Positions 1 through 7,696 of a DNA stretch of 39,423 nt are shown here, one piece after another; the stretch's first letter is position 1, and every line of letters begins with the position of its first letter. Both the position numbers and the translations under genes were made by a program. The DNA is taken from the NCBI GenBank assembly GCA_043777595.1, contig JAYWHT010000070.1:1-39423 (forward strand), written 5' to 3'. The DNA comes from JAYVJH01 sp043777595. Lineage in GTDB: Bacteria > Bacteroidota > Bacteroidia > Cytophagales > Spirosomataceae. A model generated the notes under the pieces. The model saw only the letters and a list, made by a program, of their open reading frames with translations. It did not search any database and was not told the origin of the DNA.

Positions 1-1
1 T

Positions 2-109
2 GCAAAAAACTCAAAAGGAATAATTGAACTAAAAGAGTCAGACAGTCTGACTACTCAGAAAGCTATAATTGAGTTTAAGAAAAGACATCCAGAATTAAAT
101 AATCACTAA
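2..109 (+). CDS. C-terminal end of an unidentified protein, cut by window edge
   Basis: An open frame runs from base 2 to a TAA at 107-109 and gives 35 residues ending ...KKRHPELNNH. The sequence is charged and helical, like a genuine C-terminus. The start and most of the gene lie to the left of the window, so no family can be named. It is followed by an inverted repeat and a chain of small ORFs on the same strand. Confidence 0.45.
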   Translation, partial: AKNSKGIIELKESDSLTTQKAIIEFKKRHPELNNH

Positions 110-111
110 AA

Positions 112-201
112 ATGCTACTTCTAATAATTGTAATCTGTTGCGTGGTTACCCAGACAGTCCACGCAACAGATTACTCTAAACTTCAACTAATTTTAATTTG
201 A
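112..201 (+). CDS. possible 29-residue hydrophobic peptide
   Basis: An ATG two bases after the preceding stop opens a 29-codon frame starting MLLLIIVICCVV, a hydrophobic stretch like a signal or membrane segment. Its TGA stop overlaps the ATG of the next small ORF (TGATG), an arrangement typical of translational coupling. Against it, the frame is very short and contains a perfect 15-bp inverted repeat, so it may be a chance reading of a terminator region. Confidence 0.2.
   Translation: MLLLIIVICCVVTQTVHATDYSKLQLILI
131..173. repeat. perfect 15-bp inverted repeat (hairpin)
   Basis: Arms at 131-145 and 159-173 are exact reverse complements separated by 13 bases. It lies just after the stop of the left-edge gene and could be its transcription terminator, although no long T run follows. 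It could also be a dispersed palindromic repeat. Confidence 0.6.
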
Positions 202-371
202 TGGACTGGTTATCGTGTTTATTCATTTTTCATTTCTTGGGCTGCTTTCTTACTATTGGGCTGATGCTCAAAACCAAGCTGCCGCCACTCGAAAAATTAG
301 TTCGGGGGGGGTTCTTGTTTATCATACCATATTGCTGGCTGATTTATATTCTAACCAAAGAACAAGAATAA
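201..371 (+). CDS. small two-helix membrane protein
   Basis: A 56-codon frame starts at ATG 201, overlapping the upstream TGA by one base. It begins MDWLSCLFIFHFLGCFLTIG (first helix), continues with a basic loop (KTKLPPLEKLVRGG), and then has a second helix ending in LIYILTKEQE. The hydrophobic-loop-hydrophobic plan is that of a small inner-membrane protein with both ends on the same side. The stop lies 12 bases before the secreted protein at 384, so the two are probably cotranscribed. No family recognised. Confidence 0.5.
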   Translation: MDWLSCLFIFHFLGCFLTIGLMLKTKLPPLEKLVRGGFLFIIPYCWLIYILTKEQE

Positions 372-383
372 TATTTGACTACG

Positions 384-1037
384 ATGAAAATACTACAACT
401 ACTACTTTTAGTGTTGGTGCTGACACACGCCAAAGCGCAAATAAAGCCCATTGGTCAAACCCTTGGCGACTCACCGATTGACAACCCCGCTTATGCCGAA
501 GTGGGCGGTACGGCTTATTTGCCCCTTACTTTTCAGCGGGCTTATTGTACCAAACCCACAGGCGAAAGCGATACACTTTTGGTCAGGTTTGATATGTATG
601 CAGGCTACTGGGAAGTGATGCAAGGCCGAAACGTACTGGTTTCTAAAAGTAAATACAAGCAAGTAATGATTGATATTCCTGACGAAGGACTGGGCGTTTT
701 TAGAAACGGTTTTAGTGCCATAGATGGGTTGAGCAGCGGGGCTTTTTATCAAATATTATACGACGGCAAAACCAAACTATTGAAACACATCAGTGCCACA
801 AAGTCCGACTGTTATAATTACGGTGGTATTTACAAGCAGTGTTTCAAACAAAATGAGCGGTATTACGTTCAGCAGGCAGACGGTAGTTTGTTAAGAATCG
901 ATACCAATAAAGAACTAATTTGGGAAGTATTTGGGGCTTCGCAAAGCCAAGTCAAAGACTACGCAACTCGGAACAAACTTCGTACCAAACGCTGGCTTGA
1001 CATTAGTAAACTTCTACAACATTTCGACTCACTTTAA
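384..1037 (+). CDS. hypothetical secreted protein
   Basis: The frame encodes about 217 residues. ATG 384 is the best start because it opens directly on a signal peptide (MKILQLLLLVLVLTHAKAQ, likely cleaved after AKA); an in-frame TTG nine bases upstream is a poorer choice. The mature part is a mixed, Tyr- and Gly-rich domain with three cysteines (one near residue 55 and two around 140-155). It has no recognised catalytic motif and ends in a basic helix (KLRTKRWLDISKLLQ). It is probably periplasmic. It follows the small membrane ORF at 201-371 closely and converges on the glycosyltransferase at 1205-2329. Function unknown. Confidence 0.75.
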   Translation: MKILQLLLLVLVLTHAKAQIKPIGQTLGDSPIDNPAYAEVGGTAYLPLTFQRAYCTKPTGESDTLLVRFDMYAGYWEVMQGRNVLVSKSKYKQVMIDIPDEGLGVFRNGFSAIDGLSSGAFYQILYDGKTKLLKHISATKSDCYNYGGIYKQCFKQNERYYVQQADGSLLRIDTNKELIWEVFGASQSQVKDYATRNKLRTKRWLDISKLLQHFDSL

Positions 1038-1076
1038 GGTTAATTTCGTATCTGCCTCGGTGTATTGGCTTCTAAT

Positions 1077-1187
1077 CCATGGTCTGTGTCCTCACAGACC
1101 AGAGCAATGTCCTGTGAAGACACAGGCCATGGAACGGCTATTTGAATAGCCACAGGTCTCTGGGTTGCCGTTGGCTTCAGCCAACGG
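1077..1187. repeat. cluster of tandem short hairpins between convergent genes
   Basis: Four small palindromes follow one another. They lie at 1081-1100 (8-bp stem, loop TCCT), 1111-1126 (6-bp stem, loop AAGA), 1136-1151 (7-bp stem) and 1168-1187 (9-bp stem). The first two also fold together as one long stem, with arms 1077-1097 and 1112-1132 that differ only by two G-T pairs. The cluster lies between the ends of a plus-strand and a minus-strand gene. It may stop transcription from both sides, and its repeat-like composition suggests a dispersed palindromic element. Confidence 0.65.
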
Positions 1188-1204
1188 ACTAAAAATAATC
1201 TTCA

Positions 1205-2329
1205 TTACCGCAGCCGCCGCCCTTTCCATTCATAGTTTTTTTGTTGAGAAATTAACCCAAAAAAAACAACATAAAACGGATAAATAACTTGCACAAATGG
1301 TATAAAGGCTACGAGTTTTGGTTTTTTTAAGAATACAAGCACCAAACTCAAAAACATAAATTCTGGAATAAATTTCAATAACAGGATTATTGACAAATCT
1401 TTGACCGTCATGGCGTTAAGTATTGTTAGCAACATTGAAATAATTACTGACAGATTGACCACAAACACAAACACCGCCACCAACATCGTAGTCCAACGTT
1501 TATTGACTGCCCACTTGCTGGCCCACCTGATGCGCTGCTGCCGAAAAGCCGCCCAGTTGGGTTGAGGCTGGGTGGTTACGATGGCATCTTGGGCTTTTAG
1601 GAATACAATTTTATCGGCAAACTTTGCGGCAAACTTGTGCATCAGTAGTTCGTCGTCGCCCGAGGCTATGTGGTCTGTGCCAGCATAGCCGCCCACTTCG
1701 TCGAAGGCGGCACGGTCGTAAGCCAAGTTGGCACCGTTGCACATGGTCGGTGCGCCAGCCGCTATCAGGCAGCCGCCCGTGCCAATCAAGCTACTAAACT
1801 CTATGGTCTGAAAAACCGAAAACCAGCCCGAACCCTCAAAAACCACAGGCCCGCTTATAAACTTAGCTTTGGTGACGGTATATGTCTGGGCGATGGATAG
1901 TAGCCAATTTGAGCCTACTCGGCAGTCGCCATCGGTCGTTACAATAAGCTTACCTTTACTCATTGTCAGGGCTTGGCCAATGGCTCGTTTTTTGGGTGAG
2001 TCTGTTCGCTCGTTGGGTAAGGCAATCAATACTAAATCAAAACCGTTTATTCGCTCAAAATCTCGGACAATCTGAGCCGTGTTGTCGGTAGAGGAGTCGT
2101 CGGCGATGATGACTTCGTATTGGCTTTTGGATAAACTTTGTAAAGACAAATCTGCAAGCAATGCACCAATGTTTGTGGCTTCGTTACGAACGGGAACAAT
2201 GACAGAAAGAAATAAATCAGCGGGAATGGGCTGGCTATTATATTCTTTTTTGATAGACAACCATTTGACTATCAAAAATATACAAGACAGTGCGTAGAAA
2301 AAATAAAATATAAAAATGATTTGAGACAT
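1205..2329 (-). CDS. membrane-bound family 2 glycosyltransferase
   Basis: This is a 374-residue GT-A fold enzyme of the processive GT2 type, transferring sugars from nucleotide donors at the cytoplasmic face. An N-terminal anchor (residues 4-23) precedes the catalytic domain, which starts at LSVIVPVRNEA (41-51). The key motifs are ADDSSTDN (76-83), the metal-binding DGD (133-135), GDDE (224-227) with the catalytic acid, and QQRIRW (264-269), the Q/RxxRW signature. Three further hydrophobic segments follow at about 280-305, 313-336 and 341-362. The acceptor cannot be told from sequence; carotenoid-type, lipid or exopolysaccharide glycosylation are all possible. It is the last gene of a minus-strand run, 80 bases after the siroheme gene. 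Confidence 0.88.
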   Translation of the reverse strand: MSQIIFIFYFFYALSCIFLIVKWLSIKKEYNSQPIPADLFLSVIVPVRNEATNIGALLADLSLQSLSKSQYEVIIADDSSTDNTAQIVRDFERINGFDLVLIALPNERTDSPKKRAIGQALTMSKGKLIVTTDGDCRVGSNWLLSIAQTYTVTKAKFISGPVVFEGSGWFSVFQTIEFSSLIGTGGCLIAAGAPTMCNGANLAYDRAAFDEVGGYAGTDHIASGDDELLMHKFAAKFADKIVFLKAQDAIVTTQPQPNWAAFRQQRIRWASKWAVNKRWTTMLVAVFVFVVNLSVIISMLLTILNAMTVKDLSIILLLKFIPEFMFLSLVLVFLKKPKLVAFIPFVQVIYPFYVVFFGLISQQKNYEWKGRRLR

Positions 2330-2409
2330 CTGAATTTAGAAAATTTTTATAAGATTTTGAACCTTACAAAGGTCAGCAAAAATCTAACGTCTAATATCTA
2401 TTTTAAGAT

Positions 2410-2976
2410 TCATTTCAAAATTTCGGTTATTTCGTTCAATTTTTTTATTTTCGATTCAAAATCACCTTTCAGCTTATTTCTGATGGCTTGCAAGTTGTCG
2501 AGTGTTTCCTGAATAGAATCTGGTATGATTTCTTCGAGCAATGCCCGTATTCTTTTGGCCAATGTGGGCGACTTGCCATTGGTCGAAATCGCAATTTTTA
2601 GGTCGCCCTTGCGTACAACCGAACTCAGATAAAAATCGCAGTAGTCGGGTGTATCGGCCACATTGACCCAAATTTTTCGGGCTTGGCAGTCGCTATAAAT
2701 TTGAGCGTTTATTTCCTTAAAGTTGGTGGCGGCCAGCACCAAGTCAGCAGTTTTTAAGAAATCTGAATGGTAGCTATCATAAATCAATGAGATACAGTGG
2801 TTTTGGGCAGCAATGTCTATAATTTCAGTCCTAATCTGTGGCGCAACGATGGTAATAGTGGCCTCGGGGGAGTTGGCTGTGAGGGCTTGTAGTTTCTCTA
2901 AACCCACATAACCGCCACCTACTATCAGCACGTGGCGGTTATGTAGTTTAACAAATATCGGAAAGAGGTTATTCAA
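2410..2976 (-). CDS. precorrin-2 dehydrogenase / sirohydrochlorin ferrochelatase-like (CysG N-domain, Met8p type)
   Basis: This 188-residue protein resembles the N-terminal half of CysG and yeast Met8p, which oxidises precorrin-2 with NAD and can insert iron to give siroheme. It opens with the typical FPIFVKLHNRHVLIVGGG, a Rossmann nucleotide-binding loop at about residues 16-24. Later come the family motifs ATN (NAD site), VNVADTPDYCDFY and the ISTNGKSPTLAKRIR segment. There is no methyltransferase half, so the uroporphyrinogen methylation step must be encoded elsewhere. Siroheme serves sulfite and nitrite reductases. It starts 23 bases after the DUF5618-like gene. Confidence 0.88.
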   Translation of the reverse strand: MNNLFPIFVKLHNRHVLIVGGGYVGLEKLQALTANSPEATITIVAPQIRTEIIDIAAQNHCISLIYDSYHSDFLKTADLVLAATNFKEINAQIYSDCQARKIWVNVADTPDYCDFYLSSVVRKGDLKIAISTNGKSPTLAKRIRALLEEIIPDSIQETLDNLQAIRNKLKGDFESKIKKLNEITEILK

Positions 2977-2999
2977 GATTTAATTAGATTGTTTTTGGA

Positions 3000-3407
3000 C
3001 TACGAAACACTCTCGCACCATTTGATGAGTTCTTCGGCCTCTGATAGCCCCTCCTGCACAACGACAACGTTCAGATTACCATCGTAGCCCAGTGTTTTAT
3101 GTAGAATGTCGTAGGCTACATTAAAAAGTTTAAGTTTTGATTGTTCTCTTTTGCCAATTATTTGCTGATAATCTTTTATATCAGGTCTTTGGTTTTTTTT
3201 CATGCTATCTCGGACGTTGAAAGTGCCGTCGATGGCCTCTAAAATACCATTCCAAGCTGTATTTCCAGCCATACGAACGTACTTTTTGTCAGAATAAAAT
3301 CGTCCGCTTTTACCTGCTTTTTCTGATAAAATTTCCTGGGCATTACTCAAATATCGCTCGGCTTCAATAATATGGGCGTGTGTTGTGTTATCGGTCGTAT
3401 TTTTCAT
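3000..3407 (-). CDS. DUF5618-like helical protein
   Basis: A 135-residue soluble protein, mostly helical, with the segment ERYLSNAQEILSEKAGKSG followed by YSDKKYVRMAGNTAW. I recognise this pattern from Bacteroidota proteins annotated DUF5618; the biochemical role is unknown. The small all-helical design resembles HEPN-like domains, but no RNase motif (Rx4-6H) is evident. Its ATG lies four bases after the desaturase stop codon, so the two are almost certainly cotranscribed and perhaps translationally coupled. Confidence 0.7.
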   Translation of the reverse strand: MKNTTDNTTHAHIIEAERYLSNAQEILSEKAGKSGRFYSDKKYVRMAGNTAWNGILEAIDGTFNVRDSMKKNQRPDIKDYQQIIGKREQSKLKLFNVAYDILHKTLGYDGNLNVVVVQEGLSEAEELIKWCESVS

Positions 3408-3411
3408 ACTA

Positions 3412-4158
3412 TCACGATTCTTTTTTCAACTCAATAATTTTGCACCAATGCAGAAACTTAATGACAGGATAGGTAGGGTCAAGTTCGTACCATTTGGCAC
3501 CGAAGTTTACGCTGTTGGGTAGCTTGTGGTGGTTGTTTTGGAACAATTCGCCCATCATTAACACATCAAAAATCAGTGAATTTTTAGACTTGTCGTGGTT
3601 GTCAAAGTTCTGATAGCCGTACTTGTGGCCGCTCCAGTTTACGATAGCACCATGAACTGGCCCCATCAAGAAGTGAACAGGCAACAACAAGAAAAACGCC
3701 CAGTGCATATCCAAATAAACAAACGCAAAGATATAAAAAGCAGAATAGAGAATACCCCAGCCCAGACGAGAAACCCACGAGTCGCCGAGTTTTTCTAAAA
3801 ACACCCAATGCGGATAGTCCCGCTCAAAACGCATTTCGACCTTGGCTTTGTTTCTTAGCACGGCGTTATAGATGTCTTTGGTTTTCATCATCATCGTAAA
3901 CACGTTTTCGGTATGGTGTGGCGAGTGCGGGTCTTTTTCAGTGTCGCTGTATGCGTGGTGCATACGGTGCAAGATGGCATAAGCACGTGGACTTAGGTAA
4001 GACGAGCCTTGCGAAAGATAGGTAAGAAAGTAAAAAAACTTCTCCCAAAACTTGTTCATATTGAACATTTTATGGGCAGAATAACGGTGTAAAAAAAACG
4101 TCTGGCAAAATAGCGACAAGTACCAGTGTCCTACAAAAGCGGTGATTACGGCGTACAT
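3412..4158 (-). CDS. acyl-CoA / fatty acid desaturase
   Basis: A 248-residue integral membrane di-iron desaturase of the stearoyl-CoA (OLE1/SCD) type, introducing a cis double bond into acyl chains. The three histidine boxes are present: HRYSAH at 24-29, HRMHH at 64-68 and QNNHH at 207-211. An extra HH at 81-82 and a later GHKYGYQNFDNHD segment also fit the family. Hydrophobic stretches lie at about 3-22, 40-60, 135-150 and 153-175. It is short compared with eukaryotic members but normal for bacterial ones. It leads into the DUF5618-like gene with a 4-bp gap, and follows DUF2256 on the same strand after about 100 bases. Confidence 0.9.
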   Translation of the reverse strand: MYAVITAFVGHWYLSLFCQTFFLHRYSAHKMFNMNKFWEKFFYFLTYLSQGSSYLSPRAYAILHRMHHAYSDTEKDPHSPHHTENVFTMMMKTKDIYNAVLRNKAKVEMRFERDYPHWVFLEKLGDSWVSRLGWGILYSAFYIFAFVYLDMHWAFFLLLPVHFLMGPVHGAIVNWSGHKYGYQNFDNHDKSKNSLIFDVLMMGELFQNNHHKLPNSVNFGAKWYELDPTYPVIKFLHWCKIIELKKES

Positions 4159-4260
4159 TTAAAACGAGTTTTGATTGTTGAAAAACTATATAAAGCATTG
4201 CCTTACGACTTTCTAACGGTCAAATGTGTCAAAAAGTTTGGGTAAATCACAAAACCAAGA

Positions 4261-4398
4261 TTATTTGTTCATTCTACATTTGTCGCTGCAATATTTCACT
4301 TCGTCCCAGACCTTTTCCCACTTTTTTCGCCACGTAAACGGTCTCAAGCACACGATGCAGACTTTGGAGGGCAGGTTTTGTTTTTTGACGTTTTTCAT
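4261..4398 (-). CDS. DUF2256 family small zinc-ribbon-like protein
   Basis: A 45-residue frame that is easily missed because of its size. It contains LPSKVCIVCLRPFTWRKKW and ends with a VWDEVKYCSDKCR pattern, the DUF2256 signature. The four cysteines (14, 17, 37, 41) form CxxC and CxxxC pairs, likely binding one zinc. Its ATG lies one base after the TAA of the TIGR03643 gene, so translation is probably coupled. These two families are known neighbours in many bacteria, often near photolyase-related genes, but their function is not established. Confidence 0.88.
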   Translation of the reverse strand: MKNVKKQNLPSKVCIVCLRPFTWRKKWEKVWDEVKYCSDKCRMNK

Positions 4399-4399
4399 T

Positions 4400-4672
4400 T
4401 TATCGTTTAGATATTTTATTAGACGTTATCGTCCGTTGTAGTTTACATCTGAATCTGTCCGTGCAGTCGTCTCTGAGTTGGGCATGTTTGGTGCTGCGGC
4501 CATTGGTACGCTTGCGCCACATATCAAAGCTACTGCGTTTCATTTGTTGGCGCATGAGTACAATCACGTCTTTTTCTTTAAGGCCAAACTGCACCTCAAT
4601 TGCTTCAAAAGTCGTTCGGTCTTCCCAGGCCATTTGTACAATACGGTCTATATCTGTTTCTGAGAGTATCAT
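4400..4672 (-). CDS. TIGR03643 / DUF2805 family protein
   Basis: A 90-residue protein with the family hallmarks: IDRIVQMAWEDRTTFEAIE, then QFGLKEKDVIVLMR, SSFDMWRKRTNGR and the C-terminal NKISKR. The first half looks like a helix-turn-helix and the tail is strongly basic, so nucleic-acid binding is plausible but unproven. It is the first gene of the minus-strand run and lies one base upstream of DUF2256. It is divergent from the DUF177 gene at 4808. Confidence 0.88.
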   Translation of the reverse strand: MILSETDIDRIVQMAWEDRTTFEAIEVQFGLKEKDVIVLMRQQMKRSSFDMWRKRTNGRSTKHAQLRDDCTDRFRCKLQRTITSNKISKR

Positions 4673-4752
4673 TAGGCTTTTGTTGTTGCTGATAGTAACT
4701 GTCTAAATGTTAATTTGGTTTTGATAATTTGGATTCATTTTTTTGCCAATAG

Positions 4753-4783
4753 TTGCAAATTTCAGAGAAAATCCATAATTTTG
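4753..4783 (+). promoter_or_regulatory. Bacteroidota-type promoter for the DUF177-rpmF operon
   Basis: A TTG at 4753-4755 is followed after 20 bases by TAATTTTG at 4776-4783. This matches the primary sigma factor consensus of the phylum (TTG, about 19-21 bases, TAnnTTTG). Transcription would start near 4790, about 18 bases before the GTG start codon. Confidence 0.6.
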
Positions 4784-4807
4784 CACTCCATTTTGAAATA
4801 AAGTACC

Positions 4808-5320
4808 GTGAAAGCCCATACACAATACGACATTGATATATTTGGTTTGCCCAACAAGCAACACGAGTACGAATTTGAATCAGATTCTGGGTTTTTCCAG
4901 CAATTAGAACAAGAACTCATTGAAAGTGGTAGCTTCAAGGCCAAATTATTGCTCAATAAGTCCGAAACAATGGTCATCGTCGATTTTGTGATTGTTGGCC
5001 AAGTAGATTTAGTTTGCGACCGCAGCCTCGATATGTTCTCAGAACCAATTAGCTTGAAAGAGCGATTGATTTATAAATTTGGCGATCAAAATTCGGTTCT
5101 GACAGACGAAATAGAAGTAATAAAACAAAATACTGTACAGTTGAGCTTGGCAGCACACATATTTGAGTTCATTGCGCTGTCGTTGCCCATGAAAAAGCTA
5201 CACCCACGTTTTAGAAATAGTGATACAGAAGATGAGGAAATTCTGGTTTATAGCTCGTTGCAAACAGAAGAACCAGAAACAACAGACCCACGGTGGGCAG
5301 GATTAAGTAAATTAAAATAA
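4808..5320 (+). CDS. DUF177 (YceD-like) protein
   Basis: A 170-residue protein starting at GTG 4808. It has the DUF177/YceD layout: an N-terminal beta-rich half, a central segment VDLVCDRSLDMFSEPISLKERL resembling the conserved C-D-R-C-L region, and an acidic C-terminus. E. coli YceD affects 23S rRNA accumulation and is encoded directly before rpmF, and the same order is seen here with 15 bases between the genes. Only one cysteine of the usual pair is kept. The likely role is large-subunit assembly. Confidence 0.85.
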   Translation: MKAHTQYDIDIFGLPNKQHEYEFESDSGFFQQLEQELIESGSFKAKLLLNKSETMVIVDFVIVGQVDLVCDRSLDMFSEPISLKERLIYKFGDQNSVLTDEIEVIKQNTVQLSLAAHIFEFIALSLPMKKLHPRFRNSDTEDEEILVYSSLQTEEPETTDPRWAGLSKLK

Positions 5321-5335
5321 ATAATAACCAATAAC

Positions 5336-5527
5336 ATGGCACATCCAAAACGGAGACATTCAAGCACACGTAGAGATAAGCGTCGGTCGCACGATGCACT
5401 TAGTGGCAAACAACTCGCTACCGACAGTACAACTGGTGAAGTACACGTACTGCACCGTGCGCACGTATTTGAGGGCAATTTGTTTTACAAAGGAAAAATG
5501 GTAATAGAGGCATACAAGCCATTGTAA
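5336..5527 (+). CDS. rpmF: 50S ribosomal protein L32 (bL32)
   Basis: A 63-residue basic protein starting MAHPKRRHSSTRRDKRRSHD, the hallmark of bL32. It lacks the zinc-binding cysteines found in some bL32 forms, so it is the zinc-independent version. It sits between DUF177 and plsX, the conserved arrangement that links ribosome production to phospholipid synthesis. A strong stem-loop follows at 5547-5601. Confidence 0.97.
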   Translation: MAHPKRRHSSTRRDKRRSHDALSGKQLATDSTTGEVHVLHRAHVFEGNLFYKGKMVIEAYKPL

Positions 5528-5546
5528 ACCACTTGTTTATGATACA

Positions 5547-5601
5547 AAAAAAGCATTTGTAAGTAATTTAATTATAAAAAATTGCGGACAAATGCTTTTT
5601 T
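5547..5601 (+). terminator. stem-loop after rpmF
   Basis: Arms 5547-5560 and 5588-5601 pair over 14 bp and end in six T residues; the loop is 27 bases. It looks like an intrinsic terminator or attenuator between rpmF and plsX, so plsX may have its own promoter or be expressed by read-through. Confidence 0.6.
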
Positions 5602-5656
5602 GCATATCTAATAGTTGTACTTTTACCATTCCTTAAACCAAAACTTTACCCCCTGA

Positions 5657-6595
5657 ATGAAGATTGGAATAGATGCAATGGGCGGTGATTTCGCTCCACA
5701 GGCCATTGTGGCTGGTGCGGTGGTGTCTGCTCGTGAGCTACCCAAAGATGCAGAAATTGTATTGATTGGTAAGCATGATGTGATAGCTGCTTTGCTTTCA
5801 GAAAACGACCATTCAGGGTCAAACATAAAGATTATCCACGCAGATGAGGTAATCGAAATGGACGAACATCCAGTCAAAGCCCTCTCCAAAAAGCCAAATT
5901 CGAGTATTGCAGTTGGTTTTAAATTGTTGAAAGACAAATCATTAGATGTCTTTTGTGGTGCAGGCAACACGGGTGCGATGCACGTCGGTGCGTTGTTTAG
6001 TATCAAAGCCATTGAGGGTGTCATGCGGCCAGCCATTGCAGGTGTATTGCCACAGCGCAATGGCGGCTACACAACCGTCATAGACATAGGCGCAAATGCA
6101 GACTGCAAACCAGAACAATTAGAACAGTTTGGACTGATAGGCTCAATATTTGTCCAGCATACATTCAATATAAAATCACCTCGTGTTGCATTGCTCAATA
6201 TCGGCGAAGAAGAGCAAAAAGGTTCGCTCGTAGCACAGGCAGCGCATCAGCTACTAAAAAACAACACCCGTATCAATTTTGTAGGCAATGTAGAAGGTAA
6301 AGACATACTGAGCAACAAAGCTGACGTTATTGTTACCGATGGTTTTAATGGTAATATTGTATTCAAAATGGCTGAATCTATCTATGACTTGGCCATAGAG
6401 CGTGGTATTGACGATGAAATAATGAACAGTATGAACTATGAAACCGTAGGGGGTAGTCCTATATTAGGGGTCAATGGCAACGTGATGATAGCACATGGTA
6501 TTTCGTCGCCAACGGCTATCAAAAACATGATTGGCTGGGCTTATAAGCAAGTAAATGCCGCCGTTTACACCCAAATTATCAAATCTTTGAGTTAA
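5657..6595 (+). CDS. plsX: phosphate acyltransferase PlsX
   Basis: A 312-residue protein opening MKIGIDAMGGDFAP, the diagnostic start of PlsX, which converts acyl-ACP to acyl-phosphate for phospholipid synthesis. Other family motifs are ALSKKPNSS, GAGNTGAM, RPAIAGVLPQ and DIGANADCKPEQL near the middle, and VTDGFNGNIVFK. The length is normal. It is a peripheral membrane enzyme working with PlsY/PlsC. It precedes fabH, as in many bacteria. Confidence 0.97.
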   Translation: MKIGIDAMGGDFAPQAIVAGAVVSARELPKDAEIVLIGKHDVIAALLSENDHSGSNIKIIHADEVIEMDEHPVKALSKKPNSSIAVGFKLLKDKSLDVFCGAGNTGAMHVGALFSIKAIEGVMRPAIAGVLPQRNGGYTTVIDIGANADCKPEQLEQFGLIGSIFVQHTFNIKSPRVALLNIGEEEQKGSLVAQAAHQLLKNNTRINFVGNVEGKDILSNKADVIVTDGFNGNIVFKMAESIYDLAIERGIDDEIMNSMNYETVGGSPILGVNGNVMIAHGISSPTAIKNMIGWAYKQVNAAVYTQIIKSLS

Positions 6596-6692
6596 ATATC
6601 AATGTATAGTTGAAAATGAATAATGGATAATTAAGACAAAAACCATTCACTACATATTTTATATCATACATTTTACATTATACATTCAAAAC

Positions 6693-7685
6693 ATGAATCA
6701 AATACGTGCTGCGATTACTGGTGTTCAAGGATATGTACCTGACTACGTGCTGACCAATGCCGAGTTGGAGAAAATGGTTGAAACAAACGACGAATGGATA
6801 ACATCTCGTACAGGAATTAAAGAACGGCGTATTCTGAAAGGTGAGGGACTTGGGTCGTCGTTCATGGGCGCACAGGCCGTGAAGCAACTACTCGAAAAAA
6901 CCAATACCAATCCCGAAGACATTGACCTATTGATTTGTGCCACAGTAACACCCGATTATTTTTTTCCAGCTACCGCCAATCTGATATGTACCGAAGCAGG
7001 CATACATCAAAAAGCAAGTTATGACTTAGCCGCAGCCTGTTCGGGATTCATAAATGCCCTCACAACTGGGGCTATGTTTATAGAGTCGGGGCGAATGAAA
7101 AAAGTAGTCGTTGTAGGTACAGACAAAATGTCGGCTATCGTGGATTATACCGACCGCACAACCTGCGTGCTTTTTGGCGATGGTGCAGGAGCTGTTTTGC
7201 TCGAACCCTCAGAAGATGCAACATTTGGAATCCAAGATTTTATTTTACGCTCAGATGGCACTGGCAAAGACTATTTGATTCAGAAAGGTGGCGGCAGTGC
7301 CTACCCACCAACTACCCAGACGATTGCTAACAAAATGCACTATATTCACCAAGAAGGGCCACAAGTGTTTAAATTTGCCGTCAAAAATATGGCCGATGTG
7401 TCTGCCGAAATTATGGAACGCAACAGCCTCACAGGCAATGATGTAGCATGGCTTGTGCCGCACCAAGCCAACAAACGCATCATAGCCGCCACCGCCAACC
7501 GTATGAACGTTGGTATGGACAAAGTAATGCTCAACATTCAAAAATACGGCAATACTACTGCAGCCACCATTCCACTGTGCCTGTGGGATTATGAAAGCCA
7601 ACTCAAAAAAGGCGATAACCTCATTTTGGCGGCTTTCGGCGGGGGCTTTACTTGGGGTGCAGTTTATGTTAAGTGGGCGTATTGA
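6693..7685 (+). CDS. fabH: 3-oxoacyl-ACP synthase III
   Basis: A 330-residue KAS III, which condenses acetyl-CoA (or a branched starter acyl-CoA) with malonyl-ACP to begin fatty-acid synthesis. The catalytic triad is visible: Cys116 in AAACSG, His257 in VPHQAN and Asn287 in YGNTTAA. NDEWITSRTGIKERR near residue 32 is the CoA-binding signature. It lies 97 bases after plsX, across an AT-rich spacer of repeated TACATT-like words. Confidence 0.97.
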   Translation: MNQIRAAITGVQGYVPDYVLTNAELEKMVETNDEWITSRTGIKERRILKGEGLGSSFMGAQAVKQLLEKTNTNPEDIDLLICATVTPDYFFPATANLICTEAGIHQKASYDLAAACSGFINALTTGAMFIESGRMKKVVVVGTDKMSAIVDYTDRTTCVLFGDGAGAVLLEPSEDATFGIQDFILRSDGTGKDYLIQKGGGSAYPPTTQTIANKMHYIHQEGPQVFKFAVKNMADVSAEIMERNSLTGNDVAWLVPHQANKRIIAATANRMNVGMDKVMLNIQKYGNTTAATIPLCLWDYESQLKKGDNLILAAFGGGFTWGAVYVKWAY

Positions 7686-7696
7686 AAAAAGAAATT

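Noticed and set aside
215..481. 88-residue plus-strand frame at the left end
   Set aside because: It overlaps the better-supported 201-371 and 384-1037 genes in another phase and shows no protein-like pattern beyond a shared hydrophobic stretch.
4226..4663. Plus-strand frames opposite the TIGR03643/DUF2256 genes
   Set aside because: They are antisense readings of two clearly recognisable minus-strand families.
7673..7696. GTG start of the small gene overlapping fabH
   Set aside because: The ATG at 7697 just after the fabH stop gives a more typical protein start.
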